Positions 9,684-18,498 of a DNA stretch of 43,147 nucleotides are shown in pieces; position 1 is the first letter of the stretch; each line of letters starts with the position of its first letter. Below the pieces are notes generated by a model, which ran no database searches, was not told the DNA's origin, and saw only the letters and a program-made list of their open reading frames with translations. The DNA comes from a bacterium (GTDB taxonomy: Archaea > Thermoproteota > Bathyarchaeia > 40CM-2-53-6), in NCBI GenBank assembly GCA_021323995.1, contig JAJPJY010000069.1:1-43147 (forward strand), in the 5' to 3' direction. Position numbers and translations under genes: made by a program.

Positions 9684-10133
9684 ATGCCTGGACGAAAGCG
9701 CCTCGGAATCTGTATGATCAAAGGTATTCACGGACTATTCTACACATCTCGACCAGAGGAAGCTCGGGCCTTCGTCCGAGACAAACTTCAGCTTCCGCAT
9801 ACTGATGTGGGTGACGGCTGGCTCATCTTCGATCTCCCGGAAGGAGATTTTGGGTTCCACCCTATTGACGAGTCTGGAAAACCGCCATCCGGTACCCACG
9901 ACATATCCTTCTACTGCAACGACATCGAGAGCACAGTTGCGTCGCTGAAGAAACGCGGAGTAGTTTTCGACCAGGACATATCCGATGCGGGCTTTGGCCG
10001 CATAACATACTTCACCATACCAGGCGACGTGAAAGTGATGCTCTACGAACCCAAATATTCAAAATCCAAACCGAAAAGGAAACCTAAACGATCCAGCACC
10101 TCTAGGGTTCAGAAGCGCCGGCGTCGCGGCTAA
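9684..10133 (+). CDS. Glyoxalase / VOC superfamily protein (start may be 9714)
   Basis: IKGIHGLFYTSRPEEARAFVRDKLQLPHTDVGDGWLIFDLPEGDFGFHP...GFGRITYFTIPGDVKVMLYEP. Confidence 0.85.
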   Translation: MPGRKRLGICMIKGIHGLFYTSRPEEARAFVRDKLQLPHTDVGDGWLIFDLPEGDFGFHPIDESGKPPSGTHDISFYCNDIESTVASLKKRGVVFDQDISDAGFGRITYFTIPGDVKVMLYEPKYSKSKPKRKPKRSSTSRVQKRRRRG

Positions 10134-10204
10134 AGTATTGTCGGGCTCTTCTCACCTCTAATCTTAACATGATTACGCATCGAGAATGCTTGAGCTGGTA
10201 ACGT

Positions 10205-10660
10205 TTGGTCAAGTCATCAGAAAGAATGCGGGGCTCTTCAGCCAAGAGACTCATGCTCAACGAAAAGAAACTGGTTACGAAACAACGATCGAAAGAGGTC
10301 GACGCATACATATCGGCCGCGCCAAAGGAAGCGCAGGCTAAACTCCGGCGGTTCCGAGCAATAATTAGCGAGGTGGCACCGACGGCCGTCGAACGCATAA
10401 GCTACCAGATGCCGTTCTACGACTACAAGGGACGCCTAGCTTGGTTCGGGCTGCACAAGACGTACATCGGACTGTATCTTCGACCTCCGGTTATCGAAGA
10501 GCACCAGAAAGAATTGGCCGGCTTCGGAACAACCAAATCTGCGGTGCACTTTCCCCTCGACGAAAAAATCCCTACCTCTATGGTCAAGAAACTAATCAGA
10601 GCTCGGTTGAAAAAGAACGAGGCAGAGACAAGCAATCGCGACTACGCGCGGACTCGATAG
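10205..10660 (+). CDS. DUF1801-family protein
   Basis: SKEVDAYISAAPKEAQAKLRRFRAIISEVAPTAVERISYQMPFYDYKGRLAWFGLHKTYIGLYL. Confidence 0.85.
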   Translation: MVKSSERMRGSSAKRLMLNEKKLVTKQRSKEVDAYISAAPKEAQAKLRRFRAIISEVAPTAVERISYQMPFYDYKGRLAWFGLHKTYIGLYLRPPVIEEHQKELAGFGTTKSAVHFPLDEKIPTSMVKKLIRARLKKNEAETSNRDYARTR

Positions 10661-10731
10661 ACCCCAGTGGGTCAACGAGCTTCGAAGGCTTATCATCATC
10701 CGCCAAGGAAGAGTGGCCAGTTGATTATCTG

Positions 10732-11919
10732 ATGGACGTGTTGAAGGAGGCAACGGCGATCGAGCCTGAGATTATCAAGACTCGACGCGAGATTCATCAG
10801 CATCCTGAACTGGCCTATCATGAAGAAGCGACCGCTAAACTCGTCGCTGACAGACTCGAATCTCTGGGAATAGAGGTCCGGCGGAAGGTTGGCGGCACAG
10901 GGGTCCTGGGCACTCTCAAGGGGTCGAAGAATGGTCGGGTTGTGGCTCTGAGGGCCGACATGGACGCTCTACCTTTGGAGGAGAATGCTGATGTCGCCTT
11001 CAAGTCCAACGTCAAGGGGGTTATGCATGCTTGTGGTCACGACACTCACGTAGCTATTCTGCTCGGCGTTGCCAGGCTACTAGCCCATCACAGAGACGAG
11101 CTTCAGGGAACGGTCAAATTCCTCTTTCAACCCGCCGAGGAACACGGAGGGCGTGGTGGTGCGAAACCGATGATTGAGGACGGAGTGATGAAGGACCCGA
11201 AGGTGGACTTTGTCTTCGGTCTTCACATAAGCGGCGACCATCCATCCAAGGTCTTCGGTTTCAGAGGAGGGCCAATTATGGCAGCTCCGGACACGTTCAA
11301 GGTCCGCGTTATCGGGAAGGGAGGACACGGATCCGCCCCACATCAGACCATCGACCCGGTCTATGTAGCCGCTCAGATCATTACTTCGATGCAGGGAGTC
11401 TCTGGGAGAATGATCGATCCTATCCAGCCGTTTGTGGTCACGATAGGCTCAGTCCACAGCGGAACTAAAGAGAACATCATACCCGACGAAGCGGTTCTCG
11501 AAGGAACAATCAGAACACTAGACGAAGCCACTAGGAAGACAGCTAAGGCTAAGGTCCAGAAGGTAGCCGAGGGAGTTGCGAAGGCGTTCGGAGCGAAGGC
11601 AGTAGTCGATTTCGAGAAAGATGCCTATCCTGTGACAGTCAACGACCAGAAAGTAACGGAACAAGCGATGAAGATAACAAAGAAAATCCCCGGAACAAAA
11701 ACAATCACCATGAAACCATTACTCGGCGGAGAAGACTTCTCCAGATTCCTACTCGAAGCACCAGGCACATTCTACTTCCTCGGCACCATAAATCCGACGA
11801 AAGGATGTATCTACCCAAATCACAGTTCAAAATTCAAGGTCGACGAGGACGTTCTAAAGTATGGCGCGGCTTCGCTGGCTATGCTCGCTCTAGAATTCAC
11901 CAAATCAAACAACGTGTAG
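10732..11919 (+). CDS. M20 family amidohydrolase / peptidase
   Basis: TRREIHQHPELAYHEEATAK...ADMDALPLEE...HACGHDTHVAILLG...PAEEHGGRGGAKPMIEDG; start set at internal ATG MDVLKEATAI. Confidence 0.9.
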   Translation: MDVLKEATAIEPEIIKTRREIHQHPELAYHEEATAKLVADRLESLGIEVRRKVGGTGVLGTLKGSKNGRVVALRADMDALPLEENADVAFKSNVKGVMHACGHDTHVAILLGVARLLAHHRDELQGTVKFLFQPAEEHGGRGGAKPMIEDGVMKDPKVDFVFGLHISGDHPSKVFGFRGGPIMAAPDTFKVRVIGKGGHGSAPHQTIDPVYVAAQIITSMQGVSGRMIDPIQPFVVTIGSVHSGTKENIIPDEAVLEGTIRTLDEATRKTAKAKVQKVAEGVAKAFGAKAVVDFEKDAYPVTVNDQKVTEQAMKITKKIPGTKTITMKPLLGGEDFSRFLLEAPGTFYFLGTINPTKGCIYPNHSSKFKVDEDVLKYGAASLAMLALEFTKSNNV

Positions 11920-12131
11920 GACCAGAGTATTCGTTTCAAGAACCATTTGCCCGTTAGGAAAGGGGCAATGCTTGCATAGACCTCAAACGCGATCTCGTCG
12001 TAGGTGAGACTGTTACGGTTGACGAATATGTCTAGGTGCATACTCTTGGCCCCAGCAAGGGGTTACGCGAGTCTTTAGCGCTAGTAGTCAGTCTTCCCGA
12101 AGTCTGAGAACGGATTTCATAGCTTATTGGA

Positions 12132-14636
12132 ATGGGACGATTGCTCGCGACCCAGAAGAGATTACAGATTCTTATCTTGTTAGTAGCGGGCTCGCTGGTC
12201 GCTCTTGGAGCCACTCCGCAAGCTCACGCCATAGGCTATACTCTTACGACTAGTGTAGCCCGAACCCAGGAGTCAAACACGCCTGGAGTCGTCTTGACAC
12301 TCAATGTGACAGGGGCATCGGTCAGTACAACGTACAAGTTTACCTGGGTAGTTACCGATCCCACAAATCACAATGCGAACGCGGCGAACCAGACAACCAC
12401 TACGGCTACCCAGACGAGTTTCGTTTTGAGCGTCGACTATCCCTCTCAGTTCGGCGGAACAAACATCGACTACGTCGGTAATTACACGGTCAATGTTCAA
12501 GAAAACAATCCCGTCTCGATTCCAAGTGTTGCCACGGGACGTTTTCTTGTCGGACTAACCGATTCTATCTCATACGCGAGAACCTCTACGGCTTCGATCG
12601 TAGCGAGCGGCTACGCCAACAATTCGCCTGTGACTCTCAACATCTCCCACCAAGGATCACCCGCTCCTGGATATCCCAAAACGGTCACGGCAAGTCCTAC
12701 TGGAACCGTCTCAGCCGGTTGGGCCATACCTGCTAGCGTTCCTACGGGAATATGGTACGTGTCTCTCCTACCCGCGAAGAGCATTGCGGACAACCAGACC
12801 ATTACTATCCTCGCCGCAAACGTAACAATACCCAGGCTGAACATTGCGCAGGCAACACTACAGCGAATGCAGACCCAATCGTTTAGTTTTGACGCTAGTT
12901 ATCCAAACGGGTCATCTGTCCGTGTCGGTTCGGGCCAGATCACGATAACGGAATCAAATGGAACTACGTTGCCGCTTCAGGCAACTTACAATTCGACTCT
13001 CTCAGCCTTCAGCGTCCTGTACAGGGTCCCAATCAGTGCTCCGACAGGTGTTTGGACGGCCGCGATTCAATCGAATGCTTTCAACGACGGTTACGGAAAT
13101 CTGGGGCCGATAGCCATTCTGTCTGGTAGCTTTTCGATCGACGCGATTAACATCACGATCTCACAGCTGAACATTGGCCAAGTCTCTCTTGCTAGAACGC
13201 AGGCCCAAACGGTCAGTTTCAAGGCGACTTATCAAAATGGGATCCAGGTTCAGACGGGTTCAGCCCAAGTCACGATGACCGAGACTGATGGAACGACCTC
13301 CTTCTCAACCCAGGCTGTTTACAATTCCACTCTCGGGACATTCCATGCATCATACCGGATTCCTCCAGACAGTGAGACTGGAGCGTGGGTAGCTTCCATA
13401 GACGCGGATGCTTTCAATGATGGGTTCGGAAATCTTGGACCCTCAGCGAGCGTCGTGAGAGCCTTCACTGTTGTGGCTGCTAACCTGACCGTGTCCGCTT
13501 CTATTCCGGGCCAGACCTATACGCTGGGACAGGTCGTCCCGATTTACGCAATAATAGTATTCCCTGACGGCAGTCTATTCAGAAGCGGCAACGTCACCGC
13601 AGTCCTTTCATCCGCAACTGCGCAAATAGGAACAACAAGTCTAACGTTCGTGCCAGGTCAGTCGCAGTGGGTGGGCACTTACACTGTAAAGTCAGGCGAT
13701 CCTTCCGGGCTACTGCTCGTAACCCTGAAAGTTATCGATTCTTACGGCAACGGTGGCCAAGAAACTGTTTCCGCCATCATTAACGTTCCCCCTCCCGCGC
13801 CAGCTCAACAACCGCTAGATCTGTACTATTTCCTCTTGGCCGCTCTCGCAATAGGCTCCGGAGGATCAGGTCTCCTACTGGTCAGGAGGATCAATCCGAC
13901 CCATGGAGGCTTTGACGAATTCTTCAGACTGACCGGAGGAGAGATCCCAACGGGAACTACTCTCTTGATCCTAGGCGAGCCGGGTAGCGGCAGTAGCACT
14001 CTCACCCAAGAGCTGATTCATCACCAACTGGAGAAGGGAGGACGCTGCGGCCTGCTCACCTACGACGCGTTCCCATCAGAGGTCTCTCGCGCAATGAGAA
14101 GCTTCGGATGGGACCCGACTCTGAACCTGAGCGATGGGACATTCAAGATTCTAGACTGTTATTCGGCTCTGGCAGGGGCAGAAAACGCGCCCATCAGGGA
14201 TCCCGTTGATTTCACCGAAATAAGCATCCAGGTCAGCAGCATGATCGAAAAGGCCTCACCAAAGCCTCTGACTCTAGTAGTGGATTCGATCACTCCACTC
14301 TTCAACAGCGCACCATCCCGGACAGTCATTAACTTCCTCAGAGTAGTGAGTGCGAAGCTCAAAAGCAACAACGGCATCCTGATGCTTACCGCTGCCAAGG
14401 GCTCGATTCCGGAGGAAGTAAGATCAAACCTCGAGACCACTGTCGACGGTGTCGTGGACCTCAGTATAATTCACAGCGGGCAATCAGTGATCAGAAGATT
14501 GACCGTCAGTAGACTCGCAGGCAGGAAGATTTCTTCAGAGCCTACGGAATTCGACATTGTACCAGGCAAAGGCATACTGTTTAGAAAACTTCGGATTCCT
14601 CTAGGGATAATTTCGCCGAAGAGAAAGGCGGACTAG
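12132..14636 (+). CDS. Surface-exposed Ig-like-repeat protein with TM helix and cytoplasmic KaiC-like RecA-fold domain
   Basis: Signal peptide; at least two ~100-aa repeats (AFNDGYGNLGPIA / AFNDGFGNLGPSA); TM DLYYFLLAALAIGSGGSGLLLV; then LILGEPGSGSSTLTQELIHHQLEKGGRCGLLTYDAFPSEVSRAMRSFGWD...LTLVVDSITPL. Confidence 0.85.
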   Translation: MGRLLATQKRLQILILLVAGSLVALGATPQAHAIGYTLTTSVARTQESNTPGVVLTLNVTGASVSTTYKFTWVVTDPTNHNANAANQTTTTATQTSFVLSVDYPSQFGGTNIDYVGNYTVNVQENNPVSIPSVATGRFLVGLTDSISYARTSTASIVASGYANNSPVTLNISHQGSPAPGYPKTVTASPTGTVSAGWAIPASVPTGIWYVSLLPAKSIADNQTITILAANVTIPRLNIAQATLQRMQTQSFSFDASYPNGSSVRVGSGQITITESNGTTLPLQATYNSTLSAFSVLYRVPISAPTGVWTAAIQSNAFNDGYGNLGPIAILSGSFSIDAINITISQLNIGQVSLARTQAQTVSFKATYQNGIQVQTGSAQVTMTETDGTTSFSTQAVYNSTLGTFHASYRIPPDSETGAWVASIDADAFNDGFGNLGPSASVVRAFTVVAANLTVSASIPGQTYTLGQVVPIYAIIVFPDGSLFRSGNVTAVLSSATAQIGTTSLTFVPGQSQWVGTYTVKSGDPSGLLLVTLKVIDSYGNGGQETVSAIINVPPPAPAQQPLDLYYFLLAALAIGSGGSGLLLVRRINPTHGGFDEFFRLTGGEIPTGTTLLILGEPGSGSSTLTQELIHHQLEKGGRCGLLTYDAFPSEVSRAMRSFGWDPTLNLSDGTFKILDCYSALAGAENAPIRDPVDFTEISIQVSSMIEKASPKPLTLVVDSITPLFNSAPSRTVINFLRVVSAKLKSNNGILMLTAAKGSIPEEVRSNLETTVDGVVDLSIIHSGQSVIRRLTVSRLAGRKISSEPTEFDIVPGKGILFRKLRIPLGIISPKRKAD

Positions 14637-14670
14637 TTTCTCCTTTCGCCTGTTTGAAGGGCGCTCGATT

Positions 14671-15390
14671 CTAGTTTGCGGTCTTGTCTTCTAGGACCCT
14701 ACTGTACACTAGTCCGGCCAAAATAGCGCCAATGAGCGGGCCCACCCAGTAGATGTACCAGTAGCTTGGAAATGAGACGCCTGTTACGAGGCCTGCTATC
14801 ATGGGGCCCATGGCTCTGGCGGGGTTCATGGCTGCGCCCGTGAACGGTCCCCCGACCAGGACGTCGGCGAGCACGATGAGGCCTACGCCGAAACCGGCGA
14901 TCTTTGGCGCGCGCTTGTCCACGATTGTCCCATAGACTGCTGTAACTAGGAGGAACGTCATGACGAGTTCGAATACTGTTCCTTGTGCGACTGAGATGGC
15001 GTTCGTGGCTAAAACAGGGGCTCCCCAGGATACGGCCTTTCCAATATCGGACGGTAGGACGCTGATCAGGAGGAGGCCCGCGATAATGGCGCCAACTAGC
15101 TGAGCGATCCAGTAGGGGATTACGTCTTTTGTTTTTGCCTTCTTTCCGACGAGAAGTCCGATGGTGACTGCAGGGTTGAGATGGCCTCCGGAGATTCCCA
15201 TAGTAACGGAGATTCCTATCGCGAGGCCTAGTCCATTTGCGAGAGCTGCAACGAGCAGTGAGCCGGCAGCGTCATAAAATGTGAATATGTATTGGCTGGC
15301 GACCGCCGAGCCCGCCCCGACAAAGACGAACAGGAATGTTCCGACAAGTTCAGCCGTGAATCTTCGAACAATGTCTGGCTCATTTGACAA
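14671..15390 (-). CDS. Aquaporin / MIP family channel
   Basis: Two NPA motifs: GGHLNPAVTIG and GAAMNPARAMGP; six TM segments. Confidence 0.95.
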   Translation of the reverse strand: MSNEPDIVRRFTAELVGTFLFVFVGAGSAVASQYIFTFYDAAGSLLVAALANGLGLAIGISVTMGISGGHLNPAVTIGLLVGKKAKTKDVIPYWIAQLVGAIIAGLLLISVLPSDIGKAVSWGAPVLATNAISVAQGTVFELVMTFLLVTAVYGTIVDKRAPKIAGFGVGLIVLADVLVGGPFTGAAMNPARAMGPMIAGLVTGVSFPSYWYIYWVGPLIGAILAGLVYSRVLEDKTAN

Positions 15391-15459
15391 TTGGGGATTA
15401 CACGCCTTAGAGACTTTGGAATTAGGTTGCTTTCTTAAGACTTGTTAAAGATGGATTTT

Positions 15460-15576
15460 TCAGATGCACACGACTGTGCAATCGGCCTCTAGTAGCAGTC
15501 CTAGAACTATGCCCACTGCTAATCCGATTGCCAATCCAATTGTCGTTCCCAGGAGAACTGTTTTCGAGATCAACAA
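15460..15576 (-). CDS. Small 38-aa single-TM peptide (missed by the ORF-track size cutoff)
   Basis: Minus-strand frame (TTG start) LLISKTVLLGTTIGLAIGLAVGIVLGLLLEADCTVVCI*; glycine-rich TM, CxxxxC tail... upstream AGAAAGGA could serve as SD. Confidence 0.4.
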   Translation of the reverse strand: MLISKTVLLGTTIGLAIGLAVGIVLGLLLEADCTVVCI

Positions 15577-15629
15577 ATCGCGTCCTTTCTAATCAAAAAG
15601 GGAGATGGGTGTTCAGACTATTTCCCATC

Positions 15630-16181
15630 TTACTTGGGTGTTACTGTCGCGCCTTGGATCTTCAGGAACCACAAGTGCGCTAGTTTGCTCTGTGGCATTC
15701 GGAAGTCTACGGTGAAAGCTGTGGTGGATGAGGCTTTGGCGTGGACACCGAAGAGTATCAGGTGGAATGTTTTGCCTGAGCTGTCCTTGACGACGAGGTG
15801 GAGTATCATCCTGTCGCTGTGGTAGGTGCTTATTCCATGCCCGCTGACAACAGTGTATGTGCTGCCGCCGCCTTCTACTGACCCAAGGGTCAATGTGCCG
15901 CCTGTGAAGTTGAGCATTCCCCGTCCTGGGGAGCTCTTGTCCACAGTGGCGGTGAGGCTGATAGTCGCGGATTCGGTCCTTGTCTTGTTTCCGATCTTGT
16001 AGGCCGTTCCTGACCCGCCTATCGTTAGAGTTGTGCCTTTGGCGATTGGTGGAACCTGATGATGGCCATGGTCTGAATGGTCCGCTGCGATTCCTGTCGG
16101 GAGTGCGCCGACGACTGGGACTACAATGCCGAGTGCTAGAGCTAGAGTCATTATTGTTCCGATCAGTGCCATTCTTCGCAT
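15630..16181 (-). CDS. Secreted hypothetical protein
   Basis: Signal peptide MRRMALIGTIMTLALALGIVVPVVGALPTG, beta-rich remainder. Confidence 0.7.
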   Translation of the reverse strand: MRRMALIGTIMTLALALGIVVPVVGALPTGIAADHSDHGHHQVPPIAKGTTLTIGGSGTAYKIGNKTRTESATISLTATVDKSSPGRGMLNFTGGTLTLGSVEGGGSTYTVVSGHGISTYHSDRMILHLVVKDSSGKTFHLILFGVHAKASSTTAFTVDFRMPQSKLAHLWFLKIQGATVTPK

Positions 16182-16315
16182 TTTTCTTCGCGGAGCTTAG
16201 CGTATGCCCGGAGGTATAACCCAACAGATTTGATCACTAGTTCAATTGATCAGAACATAGAGTGGAAAACTGGAATATGGAAAGAGGAGTCGCGTGCTCT
16301 TTCGCGTGGATTCGG

Positions 16316-18205
16316 CTACCGAATTAGCCGCGCCGAGTTCAGTATAAAGACCAGTTCGGAAGCTACATGGATTCCAGCCGCGAGTAGAGGATTGAGCAGT
16401 CCCTGAAACGCGAGAGTCAATCCGATCCCGTCCACGATCAAGGTCCCGTAGAAGTTCTGCATGATGGCGCCGTAGGCCTGCTTGCTTGCTCTAACGATAG
16501 CTGGGACCTTTCCCAGGTCGTTGGTCATGAGTACGATATCTGCTTCTTCGATGGCAACGTCAGTGCCGGTGCCCATTCCTATGCCAACGTTCGCTCTCGC
16601 CAGTGCAGGAGCATCGTTGATTCCATCTCCCACCATGGCAACTTTTCGTCCAGAGGACGATAGGTTGTCGATGATGGAGACCTTCTCTGGAGGAAGGAGT
16701 TCTGCATGGACCTCTCTGATTCCTACTTGGTCCCCGACGGTCCTTGCGGCGACTTTGTTGTCGCCAGTGAGCATAATGGTCCTCAGGCCCATGCTTTCCA
16801 AGTCTTGGATCGCTTGGCGGCTTTCGTTTCGTATTCGGTCTGCGATTCCGATGATTCCACAGATGTGACCGTCGTGAGCAACGAGAACTGTAGTCTTGCC
16901 TTCAGACTCCTTTGCAGAGAGGGTCGCGTCTACGTCGGTTGATAGTGGAACATGTTGTTCGGACATGAGCAGTGAGTTTCCTACTAGAATACTTTCATCA
17001 CCGAACCGTGAAACCATGCCTTTTCCTGCTTGGTAATCTGAAGCCGTGCTTGATTCTGGGTTGATTCCGAACTGCTTGGCCTTTGTTGTGATTGCACGTG
17101 CTAGGGGGTGGTTTGACATTTTTTCCGCGGCCGCGGCGAACGTCAACACTTGTCTTTCGGAGTGGCCGTTCAGCCCCACAATGTCCGTGACGACTGGGTC
17201 TCCGAGAGTCAGGGTCCCGGTCTTGTCGATTACGACCGTGTCGACCTTGCTCATCTCTTGGACGTACACTCCCCCTTTGACGATGACGCCTTTCTTCGCG
17301 AGTCCTCCCATGACGGCGACTATCGCGAGAGGCGTCCCGGCTGCGACTCCGCAGGCGCCCGCTACGACGATGACCGATATTGTCGATATGAGGTTCCTGG
17401 TTACAACGAAGGTGACTACTGCAAAGAGGATGGTGAATTCGACTAGCCATGTCGCCAGTTTGTCTGATAGTTTCTGTATCGGGGCCTTCCGACTCTCAGC
17501 TTCTTCCACCAGTCTGATAATCTGACCGAATACCGTCTCAATTCCGACCTTCTCGGTCTCTATCTCTAGTATGCCGGACTCGTTGATGCTCCCTGCGAAG
17601 ACTCGATTACCGATTGTTTTCTCAACTGCTAGGGCTTCTCCGGTGATTGCGGATTGGTTTACGAATCCGGAGCCTTTGACGAGGATCCCGTCGATAGGAA
17701 TGCGCTCGCCATCTCTGACAATTACGACTTCATGCGGTGAGATGGTTTCGATGTCCGCCTCGACCTCGTCGTTGTGCCGACGGACTAGGGCTCTTCTCGG
17801 GATCGACTCTTCCAGTTTCACAATTGTTGCTCTACCCTTGTCTACAGCATAGGATTCGATGAATTCCGATAACAGAACGAAGAAAGTGACCACGACTGCC
17901 GCAGTGAATTGGCCGACCAGGAGCGACGCGACTATGGCCACTGTCATGGATACTTCCATGTTTATCGCGCGATGGCGAAGCGAGCGGAACGTCTCCGCAA
18001 AAACCGGGAACCCTCCGACAAGCGTGGCGGCAATTGCTATGATGTCGAAGGAGACGAATGCCCGCCAGAGTCCAAAATAGCTGGAGAGGGCGGCCACGGC
18101 CATGAGAACGAGACGTATTCCGTCTCTCCCCTGATCTTCAGGAGTTTCTACCGTTCTGGCGATGACTCCCCCCGTCACGGGGAGTTCGCTGGGATGAGTG
18201 CTCAA
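16316..18205 (-). CDS. P1B-type (heavy-metal-like) cation-transporting ATPase
   Basis: DKTGTLTLG, TGEA, SNHPLA, GDGINDAPALA; TM motif reads AGACGVAAGTPLA instead of a CPC-type motif. Confidence 0.9.
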   Translation of the reverse strand: MSTHPSELPVTGGVIARTVETPEDQGRDGIRLVLMAVAALSSYFGLWRAFVSFDIIAIAATLVGGFPVFAETFRSLRHRAINMEVSMTVAIVASLLVGQFTAAVVVTFFVLLSEFIESYAVDKGRATIVKLEESIPRRALVRRHNDEVEADIETISPHEVVIVRDGERIPIDGILVKGSGFVNQSAITGEALAVEKTIGNRVFAGSINESGILEIETEKVGIETVFGQIIRLVEEAESRKAPIQKLSDKLATWLVEFTILFAVVTFVVTRNLISTISVIVVAGACGVAAGTPLAIVAVMGGLAKKGVIVKGGVYVQEMSKVDTVVIDKTGTLTLGDPVVTDIVGLNGHSERQVLTFAAAAEKMSNHPLARAITTKAKQFGINPESSTASDYQAGKGMVSRFGDESILVGNSLLMSEQHVPLSTDVDATLSAKESEGKTTVLVAHDGHICGIIGIADRIRNESRQAIQDLESMGLRTIMLTGDNKVAARTVGDQVGIREVHAELLPPEKVSIIDNLSSSGRKVAMVGDGINDAPALARANVGIGMGTGTDVAIEEADIVLMTNDLGKVPAIVRASKQAYGAIMQNFYGTLIVDGIGLTLAFQGLLNPLLAAGIHVASELVFILNSARLIR

Positions 18206-18465
18206 CTTCTGTTGGCGACTACTTGTTTTAGTTCGAGAACGAGATCGTTTACTCGCTCTCCCTTTCTCGAAGTGGCGACACAGTCTTCGACAATGTCTTC
18301 GATGATGACTTCAACTACGCTGTCAAGCGAGGCCCTGACTGCAGAAACTTGGTGCACAATTTCCGGATATGCTCTTTCCTCAACGAGCATCTTGCGAATA
18401 GAGCGCACGTGTCCCTCAATCCGTGCTAGCCTCTGATCGACCTCTGGGCGCTTGTGTCTGGACAT
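18202..18465 (-). CDS. CsoR/RcnR (DUF156) family regulator-like protein
   Basis: RPEVDQRLARIEGHVRSIRKMLVEERAYPEIVHQVSAVRASLDSVVEVIIEDIVEDCV; 4-nt overlap with the ATPase start. Confidence 0.85.
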   Translation of the reverse strand: MSRHKRPEVDQRLARIEGHVRSIRKMLVEERAYPEIVHQVSAVRASLDSVVEVIIEDIVEDCVATSRKGERVNDLVLELKQVVANRS

Positions 18466-18498
18466 ACCCCATCCCCGGGAGGGGGTTAACCTATAACC

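Noticed and set aside
16482-18436. Several + strand ORFs of 70-175 aa antisense to the P1B ATPase
   Set aside because: Shadow ORFs in a GC-rich gene; the minus-strand product has all P-type ATPase motifs
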